A model generated the notes under the pieces. It made no database searches. It saw only the letters and a program-made list of their open reading frames with translations, and had not been told where the DNA came from. Position numbers and translations under genes: made by a program. Positions 34,392 through 43,552 of a DNA stretch of 64,000 nucleotides are shown here, in pieces; the first letter of the stretch is position 1; each line of letters begins with the position of its first letter. Origin of the DNA: GCA-2705995 sp965661625 (GTDB lineage Bacteria > Bacteroidota > Bacteroidia > Flavobacteriales_G > Salibacteraceae); contig CBFIEM010000008.1 in the NCBI GenBank assembly GCA_965661625.1, forward strand, positions 1-64,000, given 5' to 3'.

Positions 34392-35460
34392 AACAGCTAG
34401 CTCATATACAAGCAGAGCCACAATCGAGCGCTACGTCAACGGAAAAATGACTGATGAAGAAGTTTTCGCTTTCGAGATTCAGCTTACTAGAGACCCATTT
34501 CTAAAAGAGGCGGTTCTTGGTTATATTCAACATCCGCACGCACAACGCGTTTTGAAAACCAAACACAGCCTTCCTAGCAAAAGTTGGATTTGGGCAGCAC
34601 TTACCATCACTGCATTAACTGTCGTGGCCATACTATACCAATGGCCAACTAACATAACCTCCGAAAACCACCAAAATGTTCTTGTGGATTCTTCGGAGTA
34701 CCACTCTGATACGGTGAATTATAACGCAATAAAGGATGCTGTTATTCAAGAAAAATCTGAAGTACAAATGGATGAACAAAGCACAGGCAATCCTTTCGAA
34801 CTTGTTACACAAGAAAGGTACGTTATCCCCAAAGTGTCTGTTCTTAGTTTGAAACCAAAAACATCACCTTCCGTAAAACCTCTTGCTTCTAATCACACTA
34901 ATTTACTTGCCAAACATTCAGGACCAATCGCGATATTGGCAGACCATAAAGTTCTAGACTATACCAGGTTTGAACGAAAAATCACAACTTCTACTGACTT
35001 AGATTTCACCACGTATGTTGACCAATCAGTTGAGCCTAGACTCGAAAACAGTCAAGATTCAATACCAATTGCTGATGCCCACCACATTGAGGTTGACGAA
35101 GAGTACATGAAGTACCTCGAATCTGCACTGGAGCTCTTAAGGCTAGAGGACAACGACGCTGCAGTTCTGAGGTTCAAACGAATATTGCAGACTTTTCCTA
35201 ATGATCAAAATGCCTTGTTCTACCTTGGTGTATGCTACTATAACATGTATGCATACAAAGAGGCACTTATTAAGTTTGAAGAAGTTCAAGCGCAGCTCCC
35301 ACCAATTTTTGATCAAGAAGCAAGGTGGAAAAAAGCCAAATGTCTTATAGCTTTGAAACGACAAAAAGAAGCGATACCCATTCTAACTCAAATATCAACA
35401 GGCGATGGATTTTACAGCGAACAAGCTTCAAAACTTCTGGAAAGCTTTCCGAACGAATAA
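34375..35460 (+). CDS. single-pass TPR membrane protein, likely anti-sigma factor
   Basis: A 361-aa protein. The cytoplasmic N-terminus (1-65) contains IERYVNGKMTDEEVFAFEIQLTRDP, the pattern seen in Bacteroidota anti-sigma proteins. One membrane helix follows (about 69-87, WIWAALTITALTVVAILY), then a Ser/Thr-rich periplasmic linker (about 90-235) and TPR-like helices (about 240-358, ALFYLGVCYYNMYAYKEALIKFEEV). The layout suggests that periplasmic TPRs sense a protein ligand and the N-terminus holds the sigma factor encoded just upstream. That role is inference from layout and overlap. Confidence 0.75.
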   Translation: METHHKTASSYTSRATIERYVNGKMTDEEVFAFEIQLTRDPFLKEAVLGYIQHPHAQRVLKTKHSLPSKSWIWAALTITALTVVAILYQWPTNITSENHQNVLVDSSEYHSDTVNYNAIKDAVIQEKSEVQMDEQSTGNPFELVTQERYVIPKVSVLSLKPKTSPSVKPLASNHTNLLAKHSGPIAILADHKVLDYTRFERKITTSTDLDFTTYVDQSVEPRLENSQDSIPIADAHHIEVDEEYMKYLESALELLRLEDNDAAVLRFKRILQTFPNDQNALFYLGVCYYNMYAYKEALIKFEEVQAQLPPIFDQEARWKKAKCLIALKRQKEAIPILTQISTGDGFYSEQASKLLESFPNE

Positions 35461-35467
35461 AACACAC

Positions 35468-35869
35468 ATGTTTGCGCTTGGTCTTTTGTTCACAATTCTG
35501 AGCTGTTCAAGCAAAACTAATTTTAGAATCGAAGAATCATTTAAGAATGGTAATCCGAAATTCGAAGTTGGCTATTCAGAAAAAGGTGAAATCAATTACA
35601 ACCGCTTTTATTACCCAAATGGCACTGTTCAAAAAGAAGGACCAATAAAAAATGGAAAGCGAACAGGAGAATGGAAAGCCTACTACAAAAATGGTGCATT
35701 ATGGAGTGTTGGAACTTTTGAAAATGACAAGCGCGTAGGCTCTTCAAAAACTTTCTATCCAAATACTCAACTTCAATCTAAAGGGGAGTATAAAGACGGA
35801 AAACAGTTTGGTAAATGGATCCATTATGATACCACAGGAACAGTCATAAACACTCAGGAATTCAACTAG
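35468..35869 (+). CDS. MORN-repeat lipoprotein
   Basis: A 133-aa lipoprotein. From ATG 35468 the signal is MFALGLLFTILSC with the acylated Cys at 13. The rest is built of MORN-like repeats (YPNGTVQKEGPIKNGKRTGEW, YKNGALWSVGTF, YKDGKQFGKWIHYD). Such proteins are sometimes labelled YwqK-type antitoxins, but no toxin is nearby. The frame opens at 35405 inside the previous gene; the start 8 bp after that gene's stop gives the lipobox and is preferred. Last gene of the plug-sigma unit. Confidence 0.8.
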   Translation: MFALGLLFTILSCSSKTNFRIEESFKNGNPKFEVGYSEKGEINYNRFYYPNGTVQKEGPIKNGKRTGEWKAYYKNGALWSVGTFENDKRVGSSKTFYPNTQLQSKGEYKDGKQFGKWIHYDTTGTVINTQEFN

Positions 35870-35879
35870 TTTTTCAGCG

Positions 35880-35910
35880 TTGGTAAAGTTCCTCATTCTT
35901 AGTAACTTTA
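35880..35910 (+). promoter_or_regulatory. promoter of Omp28-like gene
   Basis: A -33 TTG at 35880-35882, a 20-bp spacer and TAACTTTA at 35903-35910, one mismatch from TAnnTTTG. It lies 20 bp before the ATG at 35931. Confidence 0.5.
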
Positions 35911-35930
35911 CAAGCCAAACTTAAAGCATC

Positions 35931-37004
35931 ATGAAGCAATTTCTCGCGTTTATTACGGCCTGCTTTTTTTCAGCAGCACTAACTGCTCAAACACACACAC
36001 CAATTATTGAGGTATTCACAAGCTCAACATGCGGCCCTTGTTTGCCAGGCAATGTCAATTTAGATGGAATTCTAGCTCTTAACGAAAATCAGTATTCCTT
36101 GATCAAATATCAAATGAGCTGGCCTGGAAACGGAGACCCTTACTATACAACAGAAGGTGGTTCGCGTCGCAATTTTTACGGCATCAATTCAATTCCCCAC
36201 ATGGTCATTGATGGCACTGATGAGATGGACCCAAGAAATTTCACACAGGCAGACCTTGATTTTCATCTTGCCAAATCACCACAGATTGCAATAAATTTAA
36301 AAGACAGTGTCATTGGCCAAACTATGCACATGCAATTCGACATTGAGGTTTTACAGCCACTCACTGGATCTGCGTACAGACTTATGGTTGGGATTTTGGA
36401 AGACACTACCTATTTGAATGATCGCACAAATGGTGAAGATCAATTTCATATGGTAATGAAAAAAATGCTTCCCAATGGAACAGGGGAACTCATGTTACCA
36501 CCAAATGGAGGTTATCCTGCCGGTGAAGTTTTATCATTCTCCAAGTCGTTTGAGTTTCAAGGAACATATGATCCTTCCGCAACTGCAAACAACCCTGTAA
36601 ACCATTCAACGCGACATACAGTTGAGGATTTCTCAAACCTTGTTGTAGCAGTATGGATGTTCGACTTAGCTTCACGAGAAGTTGTTGGCTCTACAAACAC
36701 ACTGCTTAACGAGCAAGGAGAAATATCTTCTACAGAAGAATCAACTGCAATAGTTTCAGATGCTAAAATTTTTCCAAACCCTGCTGGAAACAGTTTCACA
36801 CTTGGCCTGAATACACAGGAAGTAGGCAAAGCAACTGTAGAAGTTGTGAACATGCTAGGTGAAGTAGTGAACCAAAAAAACATTTTTCTTTCCTCAGGAA
36901 TGCAGCGCTTCGATTTTAATAGCGCAAGCTTTGTTCCCGGTCTATATCTAATTAAAGTCACCACCGGCGACAATACGCACGTCTTGCGTCTGATGAAAAA
37001 ATAG
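35931..37004 (+). CDS. Omp28-like thioredoxin-fold protein with T9SS sorting domain
   Basis: A 357-aa secreted protein: signal peptide (1-19, AALTAQ), a thioredoxin-like domain with the CGPC motif (FTSSTCGPCLPG, about 30-41) and the cis-Pro region GINSIPHMVIDG, an Omp28-type beta domain (about 120-255), and a type A T9SS sorting domain (about 283-357, IFPNPAGNSF to LRLMKK). The CXXC pair suggests a surface or secreted disulfide-active protein, though Omp28 proteins have no proven enzyme role. Own promoter and terminator make it monocistronic. Confidence 0.88.
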   Translation: MKQFLAFITACFFSAALTAQTHTPIIEVFTSSTCGPCLPGNVNLDGILALNENQYSLIKYQMSWPGNGDPYYTTEGGSRRNFYGINSIPHMVIDGTDEMDPRNFTQADLDFHLAKSPQIAINLKDSVIGQTMHMQFDIEVLQPLTGSAYRLMVGILEDTTYLNDRTNGEDQFHMVMKKMLPNGTGELMLPPNGGYPAGEVLSFSKSFEFQGTYDPSATANNPVNHSTRHTVEDFSNLVVAVWMFDLASREVVGSTNTLLNEQGEISSTEESTAIVSDAKIFPNPAGNSFTLGLNTQEVGKATVEVVNMLGEVVNQKNIFLSSGMQRFDFNSASFVPGLYLIKVTTGDNTHVLRLMKK

Positions 37005-37025
37005 GACTATCGCGTTTCTTAAATG

Positions 37026-37055
37026 AGAGCAAGTTGACGCTTGCTCTTTTTTTTT
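37026..37055 (+). terminator. Rho-independent terminator after Omp28-like gene
   Basis: AGAGCAAG pairs with CTTGCTCT around a 6-nt loop, followed by a T run to 37055. The right arm also contains the TTG used as -33 box for dnaG. Confidence 0.88.
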
Positions 37056-37072
37056 GATGTTAGTTATTTTTG
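37041..37072 (+). promoter_or_regulatory. dnaG promoter overlapping the upstream terminator
   Basis: TTG at 37041-37043, a 21-bp spacer and TATTTTTG at 37065-37072 match the Bacteroidota consensus exactly. The -33 element lies in the right arm of the terminator hairpin and the spacer covers the T tract. The -7 box ends 7 bp before the ATG, so the mRNA has almost no leader. Confidence 0.65.
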
Positions 37073-37079
37073 AAACAAC

Positions 37080-39047
37080 ATGATTGATAAACTCACCGTT
37101 GATAAAATATATGAAACTGCTCGTATTGAGGAGGTGATTGGTGAATTTGTTAACCTCAAGAAGTCAGGGTCAAATTTCAAAGGACTTAGCCCTTTTACTG
37201 AAGAAAAAACACCCTCATTTTTTGTTTCTCCCTCCAAGCAGATTTTTAAGTGTTTTAGTTCAGGAAAAGGAGGCAATGTTGTTCGTTTTTTAATGGAGCA
37301 TGAGCACATGTCGTATCCCGAAGCACTTCGCTTCTTAGCTGATAAATATGGGATAGAAATTGAGGAAGAAGAACAAAGTCCAGAACAACTCGAAGCTCAG
37401 AACGAACGCGAAAGTCTTTATGTTGTCACACAGTTTGCAGCAACTTATTTTGAAGATCAGCTTCACAACTCTGAAGAAGGCAAGGCTATCGGCTTGAGCT
37501 ATTTTCAGGAGCGTGGTTTTAGTCAGAAAACCATCACCAAATTCAACCTTGGATATAATCCGGACCAATGGTCTGCCTTAACTGATGCCGCGTTAGAAAA
37601 AGGGTATAAAGAGGAGTTTCTTTCAGCATGTGGCCTCGTTAAAAGAAATAGTAAGGACAAACTTTATGATGGCTACAAAGGGCGCGTAATTTTCCCCATA
37701 CTCAACCTAAGCGGAAGAGCAATTGGCTTTGGCGGGAGAACCTTGAAATCGGATAAAAAGATTCCTAAATACATCAACTCGCCTGAGAACTTAATCTATG
37801 ACAAGAGCAATGTTTTGTATGGGTTGTACCAAGCAAAGTCACACATCATTAAGGAAGATGTATGCTACCTTGTGGAAGGTTATACAGATGTGATTTCGCT
37901 TAGCCAAGCGGGCGTTGAAAATGTTGTCTCTTCCTCTGGAACTTCCCTTACTACAGGTCAAATTAGGTTAATCAGTCGATACTCAAAGAATATAACGATT
38001 CTGTATGATGGAGATGCTGCTGGCATAAAAGCTTCTTTTCGCGGTATCAACTTAATTCTAGAACAAGGACTCAATGTGCGTGTTGTGCTCTTCCCAGAAA
38101 ATGAAGACCCTGATTCATACTCGCAAAAGCTTAGCACAGAGGCGTTCCAGACTTATTTAGCTGATAATGCTCAGGACTTTATTGCTTTCAAAGCTGATGC
38201 GCTGATGAAAGACATACGAAACGATCCTTTGCGCAAGTCAGAAGCAGTGCGCGATATTATCGAGAGTATCGCTCTTATTCCTGATCACATAACCAGATCT
38301 GTCTATTTAAAAGAAAGCAGTTCACTTCTCGAGGTGGAAGAGCAAGCCCTTTTAAATGAAATGAATAAGATGCGGAGGAAGAATGTGCAAGAACAAGCTC
38401 GTCGTTCTCGTTCCGAACATCCTACCGAAGTACAACAACAACCGGACAATGATTTTCCTACAAGCCCAAGTATTTCACAAGTCGACATCAGAAATGCGGA
38501 ATTCCAAGAAAAAGATGTAATTCGAATATTACTCAATTATGGTGAACAAATGATTGAGTTAAAGTCAACCAGTGACACGGGTGAGCAAGAACTTGTTGAA
38601 ACTAGTCTTGCGAATTACATGTTGAGTGAACTACTTGAGGATGATATTCAATTTAAGGATGAAACGTTTCAATTGATTGTTGATGCATACATCGAACTCA
38701 TCAATCAAGAAGAAGAGGTAAATCATGCTTTTTTTACGAATCACACAAATGAAGCAATAGCTTCTACAGCAACTGACTTGCTCACATTCCCTTATGACTT
38801 GCATCACTGGGAACGCAAAGAAATTTACGTTAAGAGTGAAGACGCTAAGCTTCTTATTGCTGCTAGAGGGGCTATCTATTCGCTAAAAACTAAACGTGTT
38901 CACCAGTTGATTCAAGAAAATCAAGAGCGCATGAAGGAGGCTCATATAAAAGGAGAAGATATTTCGCCATTATTAAAAGCTCAATTAAATTTAGACCGCA
39001 TAAAGCGTGAACTAAGTAAGGAACAGGGCATAACAATTATTAAATGA
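37080..39047 (+). CDS. dnaG: DNA primase
   Basis: Makes RNA primers for replication. The 655-aa protein has the CHC2-type N-terminal domain (1-100), the catalytic TOPRIM core (about 255-345, with VEGYTDVISL and LYDGDAAG) and a C-terminal helicase-interacting region. The zinc site is degenerate: the positions of C40, H43, C61 and C64 of E. coli are S37, T40, C58 and S61 here. The fold can remain without zinc, and similar loss is known to me from other Bacteroidota. The mscS start overlaps its stop by 4 bp. Confidence 0.96.
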   Translation: MIDKLTVDKIYETARIEEVIGEFVNLKKSGSNFKGLSPFTEEKTPSFFVSPSKQIFKCFSSGKGGNVVRFLMEHEHMSYPEALRFLADKYGIEIEEEEQSPEQLEAQNERESLYVVTQFAATYFEDQLHNSEEGKAIGLSYFQERGFSQKTITKFNLGYNPDQWSALTDAALEKGYKEEFLSACGLVKRNSKDKLYDGYKGRVIFPILNLSGRAIGFGGRTLKSDKKIPKYINSPENLIYDKSNVLYGLYQAKSHIIKEDVCYLVEGYTDVISLSQAGVENVVSSSGTSLTTGQIRLISRYSKNITILYDGDAAGIKASFRGINLILEQGLNVRVVLFPENEDPDSYSQKLSTEAFQTYLADNAQDFIAFKADALMKDIRNDPLRKSEAVRDIIESIALIPDHITRSVYLKESSSLLEVEEQALLNEMNKMRRKNVQEQARRSRSEHPTEVQQQPDNDFPTSPSISQVDIRNAEFQEKDVIRILLNYGEQMIELKSTSDTGEQELVETSLANYMLSELLEDDIQFKDETFQLIVDAYIELINQEEEVNHAFFTNHTNEAIASTATDLLTFPYDLHHWERKEIYVKSEDAKLLIAARGAIYSLKTKRVHQLIQENQERMKEAHIKGEDISPLLKAQLNLDRIKRELSKEQGITIIK

Positions 39048-39883
39048 TATTATCTGAATTGCGCGAGTTACTAGAATTTCACCTCATTACCATTGGGGAA
39101 AAAAGCATTACACCATTTGACATCGTATGGGTGGCAGGAATCTTTATTGGGGCCCGTTTGCTTGTTATGGCAATGAGTAGTTTCCTCAAACGAAGCTTAT
39201 CTTCTCGCGGGTGGGTAGACAAGAGCAAGCAGTACACCATGATTAAGCTAATCAAGTACCTAGTGTATACACTGGCCATTATTACCTCTATCGATTCACT
39301 AGGATTTGATTTAAACGTTTTGCTAGCTAGTTCAGCTGCTTTATTTGTAGGTATTGGATTGGGACTTCAAGCTGTTTTTAATGACATGATATGCGGTCTT
39401 ATCCTACTGTTTGAAGGAGTTGTAAAAAAGGGGGACCTCGTGGAAATGAGCGGAACAGTTGGACGCGTAGAGCAGCTTGATATTCGCACTAGTAAAATTC
39501 GGACTCGGGATGGAATCATGCTTATTGTTCCAAACTCGAAACTAGTAACCAGCGAAGTAATCAATTGGAGTCATTCCGATCGCAATACACGATTTAAAAT
39601 AACGGTAGGTGTTGCTTATGGTTCAGACACTAAACTCGTGAAAGAAATTTTAATGAAATGTGCAACTAATCACCCTGATGTATATAGTGAAATTGATCCA
39701 TTGGTACGATTTGAAGACTTCGGTGACTCTGCGCTTGTATTTGAGCTTTTTTTCTGGGCGAATAAAACTTGGGAAATCGAAATGGTCAAAAGTGACCTTC
39801 GATTTCAAATAGACCAATCTTTCAGAGATGCAGGAGTTTCCATTCCATTTCCTCAGCGGGATGTTCACCTTAAAAACAATTAA
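39044..39883 (+). CDS. small-conductance mechanosensitive channel (MscS family)
   Basis: A 279-aa inner-membrane channel with membrane segments at about 24-42, 65-85 and the pore helix TM3 (about 88-120, LLASSAALFVGIGLGLQAVFNDMICG), followed by the MscS beta domain (GDLVEMSGTVGRVEQLDIRTSKIRTRDG, VPNSKLVTSEVINWS) and a C-terminal alpha/beta domain. It releases solutes on hypo-osmotic shock. Overlaps dnaG by 4 bp (ATGA) and is followed 24 bp later by the PKD/T9SS gene, so the downstream sigma module may share this transcript. Confidence 0.94.
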   Translation: MILSELRELLEFHLITIGEKSITPFDIVWVAGIFIGARLLVMAMSSFLKRSLSSRGWVDKSKQYTMIKLIKYLVYTLAIITSIDSLGFDLNVLLASSAALFVGIGLGLQAVFNDMICGLILLFEGVVKKGDLVEMSGTVGRVEQLDIRTSKIRTRDGIMLIVPNSKLVTSEVINWSHSDRNTRFKITVGVAYGSDTKLVKEILMKCATNHPDVYSEIDPLVRFEDFGDSALVFELFFWANKTWEIEMVKSDLRFQIDQSFRDAGVSIPFPQRDVHLKNN

Positions 39884-39907
39884 GGAATTCCTATCTTCGA
39901 AAAGACT

Positions 39908-41599
39908 ATGAGGCAACTAACAGGCATATTCATCCTCTTCTCGCTATTCTTTCAGGGTTTTGGCCAACAAAAATCCGTTCACGGGTCAGTTTTAGACTTT
40001 AGTGGTCAGCCTGTTATCAACCATAGGGTCCACCTTTATGCTGACAGTACTAATTTCCCAGGGTTCTATACAGATTACACCGTTTTCACGGATAGCTTTG
40101 GGATGTACAGTCAACTGGTGAATGTTCCTGATGTCACAGGGGATATCTATGTTAGTACAACTGATTGCCAGCTCAATGGAATTGTAAATGTGGTAAATTA
40201 TAACAGTGGTGCTTCCAATTACCAAAGCGACTTTAATTATTGTGGGTTTAGCAGTAATTTAGGGGGCCAAGTTACCGTCGACTCAACAACAATTCCTTTT
40301 GAGGTAACCGCTACTCCTATTAATGGAATTCCACCCTACTCTTATTATTGGTCAACAAACGATACGAGTCAATCTATTTTTGTGAGTGATGGGGGTAATA
40401 TTTGTGTTACAATCACAGACATAACCAATACGAAGAGTGTGGTTTGTAAAGCTGTTTTCCCTACCTGTGAAGCTGTTTTTTCACATAGTCGTCAAGGAAC
40501 TGTGGCAGAATTTACTGCAGAACCTATTGGTTACCAACCCTTTTCTTATTCTTGGGATTTTAACGACGGAAACCAAAGCACAACAGCTAACCCCGTTCAC
40601 GATTATGGCTCTGTGGAAGGGATTGATAAATATAAGGTGTGCCTTACGATAACTGATGGTGCTAATTGCTCCAATGTAGCGTGCCAAAGCGTATTTATTT
40701 CAAGTAACCCTAACTCGGGTAGGGTGTACGGAAGTATTACCTACAATGATACGTTTGCACTGAATGGAACCTTATTTATTTATGCTCAAGATGTCGAGAA
40801 TGGAAGTCCTGTAATAACCTTAATTGACTCACTGGTAGCACCAGACGGAACTTTCCAAATAAATCACTTGCCATACGGCGAGTACCTGTTTAAAGCCAAA
40901 ACAAGTAACATAGATCCTGAAGCAGATCGGTTTATTCCATCATATTATCCATCGACTTTCCACTGGGCAGATGGCTCATCGATTATTCACAACCAAGATA
41001 ATCGTGAAGTTGATTTGGAATTGGTTGAACAAAACACAACCGCTTTCTCAACAGGCAATCGGATAACTGGAACAGTTTCGTATCCTTCTGGGATGCCCGC
41101 TAAAGGGTATTCGATTATTGCGTTCAATTATGATCTTAATCAAGTGGTTGATATTACCTCCTCAAATTCCGACGGAAGTTATGAGTTAAAAAACCTTGTA
41201 TCAGGAAATACTCAAGTTTATGTTGATGAACCGGGAAAGTCAAACAGTCCCTACCTATGCAATTTAATTGAGCCGAATGATCATCGCGACAACATTGATT
41301 GGGAGGTACGAACAAGTGATATCTTTGGATTATGGAATCCATCTAGCACCTCAAATACGTCCGAATCAAAAGAAATTTACGTTGCACCCAATCCTTTTCG
41401 AAATTTCTTCGTTATTACTAGTGAAGCCTTTGATTGGGGAGCTAGAATTTCCATTTATAATCAGCAAGGAACACGCATAGAACAAGGAGTGTTCAACAAA
41501 AAAATGATTGTAAATGCGACTAGTTGGCCAAAAGGCATATACTACATCACAATATCGGAGAGGGATCGTGTGATGCATTATACCGCAGTAAAGAATTAG
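39908..41599 (+). CDS. PKD-repeat surface protein with T9SS sorting domain
   Basis: A 563-aa secreted protein: signal peptide (1-19, FFQGFG), a carboxypeptidase regulatory-like segment (about 22-110), two Cys-bearing PKD-like repeats (about 113-184 and 187-263; the second has SYSWDFNDG), two more beta-sandwich regions (about 270-375 and 385-470) and a type A T9SS sorting domain (about 492-563, VAPNPFRNFF to GIYYITI). The paired motif C-x-x-x-I-x-D with downstream cysteines recurs in the lipoprotein encoded two genes after it. It lies 16 bp before the ECF sigma gene. Confidence 0.85.
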   Translation: MRQLTGIFILFSLFFQGFGQQKSVHGSVLDFSGQPVINHRVHLYADSTNFPGFYTDYTVFTDSFGMYSQLVNVPDVTGDIYVSTTDCQLNGIVNVVNYNSGASNYQSDFNYCGFSSNLGGQVTVDSTTIPFEVTATPINGIPPYSYYWSTNDTSQSIFVSDGGNICVTITDITNTKSVVCKAVFPTCEAVFSHSRQGTVAEFTAEPIGYQPFSYSWDFNDGNQSTTANPVHDYGSVEGIDKYKVCLTITDGANCSNVACQSVFISSNPNSGRVYGSITYNDTFALNGTLFIYAQDVENGSPVITLIDSLVAPDGTFQINHLPYGEYLFKAKTSNIDPEADRFIPSYYPSTFHWADGSSIIHNQDNREVDLELVEQNTTAFSTGNRITGTVSYPSGMPAKGYSIIAFNYDLNQVVDITSSNSDGSYELKNLVSGNTQVYVDEPGKSNSPYLCNLIEPNDHRDNIDWEVRTSDIFGLWNPSSTSNTSESKEIYVAPNPFRNFFVITSEAFDWGARISIYNQQGTRIEQGVFNKKMIVNATSWPKGIYYITISERDRVMHYTAVKN

Positions 41600-41615
41600 T
41601 ATCCACGATACGTTC

Positions 41616-42185
41616 ATGATAATTGACCAGAAACTTCTGAACGACTGTCTCGCTAATAAGCGACGTGCACAGCATGACTTATACAAGTTGTGCTACGGAA
41701 TGCTTATGAGTGTTTGTTTGAGGTATGAGCGAAACAAGGGTGACGCAGAAGAACTCTTGAACATGGGTTTTTTAAAAATCTTAACAAAATTAGATCGGTA
41801 CCAAACCCATGTGCCATTTGAAGCGTGGATACGCAGAATTATGATTAACACAATCATTGATGAGTTTCGAAAGAATAAGAAAAAAAACGAAACTATTGAG
41901 TACACAGATTTTGAAGATCAGAATTATGACCGTCATGTAGATTTCAATGATGCCGATAAGAAATTTGACGCAGCAGAATTGGAAGAAATGATTACGCGGT
42001 TGCCAGATATGAGTAGGAAGGTGTTTAACATGCATGTAATTGATGGCTTTAGTCACAAAGAAGTGAGTGACGAACTCGGAATTTCCGTGGGCACATCAAA
42101 ATGGCATGTTGCAAACGCAAGAAAAATGTTAAAAGAGATGATATTGGCAGCTGAAGAAGCCAATGTAAAATCAATCGCCATATGA
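41616..42185 (+). CDS. ECF-type RNA polymerase sigma factor
   Basis: A 189-aa sigma factor with region 2 (about 15-82, DLYKLCYGMLMSVCLRYERNKGDAEELLNMGFLKIL and FEAWIRRIMINTIIDEFRK) and region 4 (about 122-175, ITRLPDMSRKVFNMHVIDGFSHKEVSDELGISVGTSKWHVANARKML). It overlaps the next gene by 4 bp (ATGA), so it is coupled to the trans-envelope protein that is its likely regulator. Confidence 0.93.
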   Translation: MIIDQKLLNDCLANKRRAQHDLYKLCYGMLMSVCLRYERNKGDAEELLNMGFLKILTKLDRYQTHVPFEAWIRRIMINTIIDEFRKNKKKNETIEYTDFEDQNYDRHVDFNDADKKFDAAELEEMITRLPDMSRKVFNMHVIDGFSHKEVSDELGISVGTSKWHVANARKMLKEMILAAEEANVKSIAI

Positions 42186-43552
42186 GCGGAAGCAAGAAAT
42201 TAGATGAGCTATTTAAAAAGAAGCTAGGGAACAGGAAGGTTCCTTATGATGATGCTTCTTGGCAAAAAATGGCTGCAATATTAGACGAATCGATGCCAGT
42301 TGGTGCAACAGTTGCGGCGAATACTAAAGTTCAACTTTGGCAACGCGCTACTTTTAAAGTAGCTATTGCTGCAGGAATTGTGGCAGCTTTAGGTGCCTGG
42401 TGGTGGGTAAGTTCAAATGAAACACTTGATTTTGATATTAAAAAAGGTGAATCTATTACTCAAACTGCAGATGCACGTGAATCAGAGGCTGAAGTTAATC
42501 AAACTCAATCAGCAGACTTAGAACCTCTAAGCCAAAGCGGTAACACAACTCGTGCCTCTAAACAAAAAAAGCAGCAGCATAAAACTACCCTATCCGCGAT
42601 TGTGGGCAATGCAGTGCAAGAAAATGCTCCCTCAGCTTCGAATTTACCCGTTTACCGTCAAGAGAATATTGCTCAAACTAATGGTAATGAAGTTTCAGCT
42701 TCTGGAAATGATTCCCAAAACAGCCCAGCATTCATTTCAAATTCATATTCTACCATTTCAAACCCATCTTCTACAGCTGAAATGAATGACTCACCATTAA
42801 GTGAAAATTTGCTTGGTGATGAAAGCAACATTTCTGACACTTCAGAACGGCAAAAAATTAGTAGCATTTACATGCTTAAACGTTCAGAAACTCAACCGAT
42901 GCAATTGGCATTCGCTGAAGAGCGTGCGATTGAACTTCCTAAGGTATATACACATCTATTTAGTGTTCTTGCTGGAGCAAATCTTGCAAAAGATTACAAC
43001 ACTTCAGGCGCTAGCTTTTCTGGTAATGAATTTATAGGCTTAAGCTATGAAATCCTAACACCGAGTAACTTTGGCTTTGGAGCACAACTTATTTATCAAG
43101 CGCGAAAAGGGATTAACACAAGCAGCACGTTTGAATATATTGACTACAGTTTTGGAAAAGAAACTCACCTTACCACAATTGAAAATAATCGCCTCTATTA
43201 CTTAGAGCTTCCATTATTTGCAAGTTACCGCATTAAAAAGAGCCGATTGCATGCCGGTATATCTGCGTCGTATTTACTAACAAGTAAAGCAGAGGTTCGG
43301 AACGAAGTTTATGGTCAGACGGCTCATCGCGTATCAACTGAAGACGAACTTGGTCATACTTCAGGCCTAAATGATTTAGACCTTGCACTTATTGGCGGTT
43401 ACGAATTTACTATCCGTCCAAAGTTAGCTTTAGGATTGTCTGTTAGTTATGGGTTATTAGATGTTACTGATAACGATTACTTTGAAAGTGATGTGCGAAA
43501 TACAAACAGTCAATTGCGCTTTTCATTAAAATATAATTTAGCAACCCGCTAG
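42182..43552 (+). CDS. anti-sigma-like membrane protein with C-terminal outer-membrane barrel domain
   Basis: A 456-aa protein. The cytoplasmic N-terminus (1-57) has KLDELFKKKLGNRKVPYDDASWQKM, a pattern common in Bacteroidota proteins paired with ECF sigma factors. One membrane helix follows (about 58-76, FKVAIAAGIVAALGAWWW), then about 175 residues of Ser/Asn/Gln-rich linker, then a PorT-like outer-membrane beta-barrel domain (about 255-456, ending LRFSLKYNLATR). A single chain could therefore reach from cytoplasm to outer membrane. Function as anti-sigma factor is inference from layout and coupling to the sigma gene. Confidence 0.78.
   Translation: MSGSKKLDELFKKKLGNRKVPYDDASWQKMAAILDESMPVGATVAANTKVQLWQRATFKVAIAAGIVAALGAWWWVSSNETLDFDIKKGESITQTADARESEAEVNQTQSADLEPLSQSGNTTRASKQKKQQHKTTLSAIVGNAVQENAPSASNLPVYRQENIAQTNGNEVSASGNDSQNSPAFISNSYSTISNPSSTAEMNDSPLSENLLGDESNISDTSERQKISSIYMLKRSETQPMQLAFAEERAIELPKVYTHLFSVLAGANLAKDYNTSGASFSGNEFIGLSYEILTPSNFGFGAQLIYQARKGINTSSTFEYIDYSFGKETHLTTIENNRLYYLELPLFASYRIKKSRLHAGISASYLLTSKAEVRNEVYGQTAHRVSTEDELGHTSGLNDLDLALIGGYEFTIRPKLALGLSVSYGLLDVTDNDYFESDVRNTNSQLRFSLKYNLATR

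Noticed and set aside
35468..35869. YwqK-type toxin-antitoxin antitoxin
   Set aside because: MORN repeats alone do not make an antitoxin; no toxin gene is adjacent, and the lipoprotein signal places it in the envelope.
36557..36973. 138-codon minus-strand frame
   Set aside because: Antisense to the Omp28-like T9SS gene, which has signal peptide, CGPC motif and sorting domain; the antisense frame has no recognisable feature.
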